The translations under genes were made by a program, and so were the position numbers. From Enoplolaimus lenunculus (taxonomy: Eukaryota; Nematoda; Enoplea; Enoplida; Thoracostomopsidae), in the NCBI GenBank assembly GCA_030248215.1, contig JASANG010003556.1, positions 120,188 to 184,187 of the forward strand: DNA of 64,000 nucleotides, read 5' to 3'. Shown in pieces: positions 59,553-64,000 of the stretch. A model generated the notes under the pieces. That model was not told the origin of the DNA. It saw only the letters and a program-made list of their open reading frames with translations, and searched no databases. How positions within the stretch are numbered: the first letter of the stretch is position 1; each line of letters begins with the position of its first letter.

Positions 59553-60286
59553 TGCCAGAACGTTGGCGTTTTCTTTCCTTCCTCCACTTTCGCCCAACCA
59601 AAAATATGATAAATACAAATGTTGATTTTTGCTTTATAAGGTACCTATATACGTGTTATGGTAAAGCCCGCACTAAAAACTGGACTTACGACACTAGTTG
59701 CCAGACCCTTCTACGCACTAATGTGAAAACCTGTGCCATCCAAATATCTTGAATAATTATTGAAATTCAAGCACGATTTGTTCATACAACTTATATGGCT
59801 GTCACTTATCTCTGTACAACAAACTCAAAATCGTTTACGTATAAACACTAGACTTTAAAAATGGTGAGAATTCTCTGGCACAGACATCGACAGAAGTGCT
59901 TCTTAAGGGCTAGCAAATGTCAACACAAAGTATATCTATTTTTAACAAAAGGTTTATAGTTGTTTTCAGTAATATTTATAGATTCAAGGCAATGACATAT
60001 CGGGTTAACATTGCGACAGTTGCAAGCGCATACGCTCGATTACAAATCTAGTTTCAATTTCTGCCAAAAATGGTATTGATAAAAAGCAAGCGGCTGCGTG
60101 GTGTTGAATAGATAATTGCCATTTTACAATTTAACTATATATGTAGGCAAAGTGTCCTGTAATGTTGACAATAGAAGTTGGAAGGCAGTCAACGTGGCGT
60201 GTCAGAACTGCACGGTCGGGACGACCCCTTTTTCCGAAGCACCGCGAATATATTTGATTTTTCTCCTAAATTTCTCCGAAAGATAT

Positions 60287-60358
60287 GGCCACGCCGGGAA
60301 TCGAACCTCGGACCTCTCGCTCGCGAGTCAAGCGCGCTACCCATTACACCACGCGGCC
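60287..60358 (-). tRNA. Degenerate tRNA-like sequence, probably the head of a SINE
   Basis: On the minus strand 72 bases fold as a tRNA: acceptor ggccgcg with cgtggcc, A box tggtgtaatgg, anticodon loop ctcgcga and B box ggttcgattcc. The anticodon position reads CGC (Ala), although the body looks closer to arginine tRNAs. The T stem pairs badly unless one base bulges and the anticodon stem has a mismatch, so a working tRNA is unlikely. No CCA, intron or terminator run is evident. About 110 bp beyond it (60170-60286) may be the body of a tRNA-derived SINE. Confidence 0.5.
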
Positions 60359-60365
60359 GATATCC

Positions 60366-61590
60366 TATTTTCCTCTGGTGGTAAATGTGCACGAGTATGT
60401 ATGTGTCTTAACATTACACACTCTGCACATACACAAGTTACACCGCATATACTCACATGGCGCACTGGTAGAGTAAGTAGGCTAATTCAAGGCACTGCTG
60501 TACACCTAGACTGCTACGCTGCACGTCAACGAACTTTAGTAGTTCTTGTTCATAACTGCTACAAACAACTGCACAGCTATGTATTTCTACAAAAGTTTTT
60601 AATTTGAAGCGTTTACTTTAAAACGCAAGCGAATGTTTTGTTTAAATTTGGTGAATTTGACAATTTTCACCAGATACTGCAGCGTTATTAAACTTTATCC
60701 GTAAAACACCTGTAACATTCACGGTTATTTGTAAAGATGTCACAAACTTTAAAAGTATTAACGCTTCTTAAATGTTCCTTTTACAACACGAACAGCAAAG
60801 TTTTGTTGCTCTCCGGTGCTACTATTGCTAGTCCCGTGGCTAAATGGAACAACCCTAAAAGCAATATGGTTTATTACTCAAAGACGTGTCTACTGTTGCC
60901 CACCCCATCCCCTAACCAATCTCAGGTCCTTTTGGCAACGACCAATCAAGGGTTTCACAAAACGAAGTCAACAAGAAAACAGACGCAATTTCAATCTTAA
61001 TTAAAAATGCGGCATCCGATGCCCAAAGACACCGTGAAATTCGGACGATCCCTGGACCAAGACTTTTCAAACATTCGATTTTTTGTTTCAGGAGAAGACT
61101 TTATTTATAAATTGATTTTGTGTTGCAACGTCGTGCTTTTTTAGACTATCCCGCCAGAAGGGTTGAGAGGTGATGCTAATTGAAAAATATCTACTGGTTA
61201 ATGCGTGCAAGGCGTAACTGGACTTCCGGTTTCGGCAGTGAAATCCAGCATTAGTACTTTAAAGTCCCAGTACGGTATTTTTAATACCGATTTTTTATAG
61301 CATGGGTGTCAATTTATAGTGCTTCAAAAGCTCTTTAACAAATTCTGATAGTCCGACAACCATTTAAAATTTTTACATGGCGTAAGCAATACTACTATAT
61401 ATGTCTTTAATTTTCAGCTCATTCTCAGTTTTTGAAAACTCCTTGCATAGCCTAAAATGTCATTTTCTTCTGCGAAAATGGTTTCAGAGTCAATGGCAGG
61501 GTTGCAGAAACATGACTTAAAGTCAATCTTTGATTTATAAATCAATTTTGGGATTTTCGTAGCAAATGCAACTGAAAATGGTAGGTTATA
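60366..61590. other. No supported gene
   Basis: An 87-codon plus-strand frame starts at 60737 (MSQTLKVLTLLKCSFYN) but has no recognised domain, no conserved motif and no splice partner that I could find. A ggacttccggtttcgg patch at about 61215 resembles the hAT-like arms. Confidence 0.4.
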
Positions 61591-61616
61591 GACTTAAAGT
61601 ACTACTTGCGAGCATG

Positions 61617-61900
61617 GTACAACCGGAGGTCTACCTCGTTCCGGCAGAAAATCGGGCTCCGGCTCCGGCTCCGGTAACGTTTTTGCTGGAGGTTCCGGCA
61701 AGTTTTGTAGTAAAATTTTGTATGATTTTGCAGAATTTATCTGTTTCAACGCGTTTCGTTTTACTTTTGTCGCAATTTTCAGGAAAGAATTTCCGAAAAT
61801 TCGCAGATAATTAATAGCGTAAAACCATACAAATTAACAAAATATTCGCAGATATTGGCTAAAAATTAACTGGTTAACCATCATCGTTACATATGTCTTG
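61617..61900. repeat. Copy of the 614-960 hAT-like repeat
   Basis: Shares caaccggaggt, ggctccggctccgg, ggttccggcaa, tttgcagaatttatctgttt, attttcaggaaagaatttcc and gatattggctaaaa with 614-960, in the same order. The frame at 61566-61814 runs through it and is not a gene. Confidence 0.6.
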
Positions 61901-62293
61901 AATTCAAGACTTATATTTTTTAAATTTTCAGAAATATTGGTATAAAATCTTTCACACTTAAATGTATTAAATTTAAGACTTTGCTTTATAAACGGTTAAG
62001 AAAAATATTTCTAAAATATAAAACAAATATTTCTGAAATATAAGACAAATGTGCCTTATAAAAACACAGAGATTTGCCATGGAAGCAGACTCCAAAATTG
62101 GGGGCTAAAGCTCAGCCCAATACCCCAATTTTACAACCTGAGATACGTCCAAGACGTAAACTTATGTTGAGGGCGTCTGAGTTCAACCCGAAATATATAT
62201 CTTTGAAATTCGATTAATATTTATATATACCTTTTAAGAATATAAACGGAGCAACAGTTTTGCATACAGAAAAATAAGAAAATTAATTCTTAA

Positions 62294-62831
62294 CCCTCAA
62301 TGGCCCGACAGTCTACATATGTAGACATAACCAGTTCGGCAATTGATTGTTCGGCAGGTGCTATAGTTAAGAATCTATTGTTTAATTTCCATCGATAATT
62401 ATTCTGTTATAGTAGTATAAAAAACTTATAGCATTGTGGGAACAAAAGTTTGCTGTACAGTGAGTCATGGCTTACGGGCTGCCTCAAAAGCGAAACGAAC
62501 CTTCTACATCTGGTAAACCGACCAAATGTCAGGTCACAAGTTGTCACAAATCTACGAGATTGAGCTGTTCGTCATGTGGAAAACAAGTGTGCAAGAACCA
62601 CATGAATCGCACCATAACGTGCAACGACTGTGCTTAACTGGACAACGCGCCCGCAGTGGGAGGCTGGACGGGGAGCGGGTGGAACTCCGCCAGAACACTA
62701 GTTCTGACTGTCTCAAGCCAGTTAAAGGAGGAGAGCACCCTGAGATAAGCCAAAACTAACGCTAGTTGTGTTGTCTACATATGTAGACCGTTGGGCTGAT
62801 TAAGGTGAAAATTTTGCCGGGCCGTTGAGGG
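62294..62831 (+). mobile_element. piggyBac-type non-autonomous element, 538 bp
   Basis: Bounded by TTAA on both sides (62290-62293, 62832-62835). Terminal inverted repeats ccctcaatggcccgac and gccgggccgttgaggg match at 14 of 16 and begin with CCC as in piggyBac. A perfect 16-bp palindrome GTCTACATATGTAGAC sits inside each end (62311-62326, 62773-62788). The interior encodes only the zinc-binding tail of a transposase (next entry). It is inserted in AT-rich sequence with repeated aagac and tttct motifs (61910-63010). Confidence 0.88.
62467..62637 (+). CDS. Stand-alone piggyBac C-terminal cysteine-rich domain, 56 residues
   Basis: An open frame starting MAYGLPQKRN and ending at TAA (62635-62637) encodes Cys at residues 21, 26, 34, 37, 42, 52 and 55 and His at 27 and 45, in the order CQVTSCHKSTRLSCSSCGKQ then VCKNHMNRTITCNDCA. 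This is the cross-brace zinc finger that closes piggyBac transposases and binds the element's ends. The catalytic DDD domain is absent, so it cannot transpose by itself. Whether the frame is expressed or only left over from an internal deletion is unknown; no break was seen within it. Confidence 0.7.
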   Translation: MAYGLPQKRNEPSTSGKPTKCQVTSCHKSTRLSCSSCGKQVCKNHMNRTITCNDCA

Positions 62832-62835
62832 TTAA

Positions 62836-63750
62836 GCAAAAGACTACTATTTCTTGAAAGAAAGAAATTTGTGTCCTATAAATTAGCAATAGCAATTTCT
62901 TAAATACAAGACACTTATGTTCTAACCTGCCTGAAATAGAAGACATTTATAGTATTGAAATGTATGAAAGTATGAGTCCTGAAATTTTAAGACAGTTTTT
63001 GTGTGTAGTTTTCATATGAAAAAATTCAAAGGCCTCATACTTTGAAGTTCGTGCGGTAAAACCAAAAACACGAAAGAAAACCCAAAATGAATGCAAGGTT
63101 TATCACCTGTACGAAGTTTTGAGTTATAATTCGAAGTCCACGTTTCTGCTGAACTATGCCATTTTAAAGTTTTCACGAGTAGTTAAAAGCATGCTCAGAC
63201 CTACAGCAAATATTGATTGTTGAGAAAATAAAAATGTGTTGAAAACCACCTGGTTAATAAAGTCGAAACTTCGACACTTACGTAAAACTTTAACTTAAAT
63301 TAGAATTTGACTTTTAAAACAAACATTTTTGTGGAACCCAGCCAAATTTCAACATTTTCATGAGAAGGAAAATTTAACAATATTGACCTATAACACAAAG
63401 AAAGCAAATTTAACATAACAGAAATATTCAGCCAGTTTTCATCACCATTAATACTAGTTTTTCATCCAGACGCCCAATCAATATGAAAACTTTCCTCTTT
63501 CCTTGATAATCATTGCTTTCCTTTAGAAGAACACGACCAGTTCTTTAGCTAGAAAATGACTACAGTATGAACAGAAATATAAATAATTTCGAAGTCTGCG
63601 ACTGTGTAAAACACCCGATGTCTCAACAACCGGGGAGGGAACAGTAGTATTGGCGGCTATTAGTGCTGTTAATTATCTAGCTAGTTTGCTGTTTAAAATT
63701 TAGCGTGATTTAGGAAAAAAGGAGCGAGGAATTGAGAACGATCAAGAATT
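62836..63750. other. No gene recognised
   Basis: AT-rich sequence with recurring aatttaagac, aaatataagac and gaaattttaagac motifs on both sides of the piggyBac-type element (61910-62280 and 62836-63010), perhaps an older host repeat. Nothing else recognised. Confidence 0.4.
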
Positions 63751-63756
63751 TAAAAC

Positions 63757-63890
63757 TAGGGATGTGCCTATTAATCGGCATCGGCATCAGCACTGCAAAA
63801 AATGGCCGAATTTTTGCCGATACTTTTTGCACAGGTAACAATCAGTTGGAATGCTATCAGTTTCATTTCTGGGCGCATATCTGTAAGGTC
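63757..63890 (+). mobile_element. Truncated TAGGGATGTGCC-family hAT-like element
   Basis: Left end tagggatgtgcctattaatc, then atcggcatcag, aaaaatggccgaa, tgccgatactttttgcac and gttggaatgctatcag; breaks off near 63890. Frames at 63732-63975 overlap it and are not genes. Confidence 0.65.
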
Positions 63891-64000
63891 TGGACTGGTC
63901 AAAAACGGGGATTTTCGACCGATCCGAAGGCGGGTATGGTCTAGTTTCGAGTTGATCCTGGAACAGTTTTAACACGATTTAAACACTCCTACGGCTCGTG

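Noticed and set aside
60287-60358. Working tRNA-Ala(CGC) gene
   Set aside because: Mismatches or a bulge in the T and anticodon stems and no terminator run; a SINE head or pseudogene fits better.
60737-61000. Plus-strand 87-codon frame upstream of CNOT1
   Set aside because: No domain, no repeat or splice context; its length is within chance for this composition.
62526-62759. Overlapping 77-codon frame inside the piggyBac-type element
   Set aside because: It is in another frame from the zinc-binding domain, which carries the family's cysteine pattern.

Overview
The window is AT-rich eukaryotic DNA from an animal. The evidence is a large, intron-rich CNOT1 gene that can be followed exon by exon against the animal CNOT1 protein, a tRNA-derived SINE-like sequence and many small DNA transposons. 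No bacterial-style operon, CRISPR array, LTR element or rRNA gene was seen. The species cannot be fixed from the sequence; an invertebrate is likely.

Layout. Positions 1-9.9 kb hold repeats, a row of four related hairpins (1.8-2.0 kb), short inverted-repeat transposons and a small three-exon gene on the minus strand (6830-8728) for an unrecognised four-helix membrane protein. Positions 9.95-13.85 kb hold a foldback sequence that runs straight into a near-identical satellite array: 15 units of 251 bp, with a seven-unit higher-order period. Positions 15.1-18.0 kb hold a tentative six-exon minus-strand gene of unknown function.

Positions 18578-59544 are one gene, CNOT1, on the minus strand. It is the scaffold of the CCR4-NOT deadenylase complex. 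I could place 49 exons whose phases all agree; they sum to 8496 coding bases (2831 residues plus stop). Three of the 48 introns appear to use GC-AG boundaries. Its introns are packed with non-autonomous transposons: hAT-type elements with 8-bp target duplications, a composite element with a minisatellite core and matching inverted repeats, and a G-rich element with 5-bp duplications.

Positions 59.5-64 kb lie upstream of CNOT1. They hold a tiny upstream reading frame that overlaps the CNOT1 start codon, a degenerate tRNA-like sequence (60287-60358) and a 538-bp piggyBac-type element (62294-62831) that keeps an open frame for only the cysteine-rich tail of the transposase.

The confidently identified protein gene acts in mRNA decay and translational repression; the two small membrane-type or unknown genes downstream of it show no visible functional link to it. 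All splice sites were called by eye from consensus and homology, with no transcript evidence.
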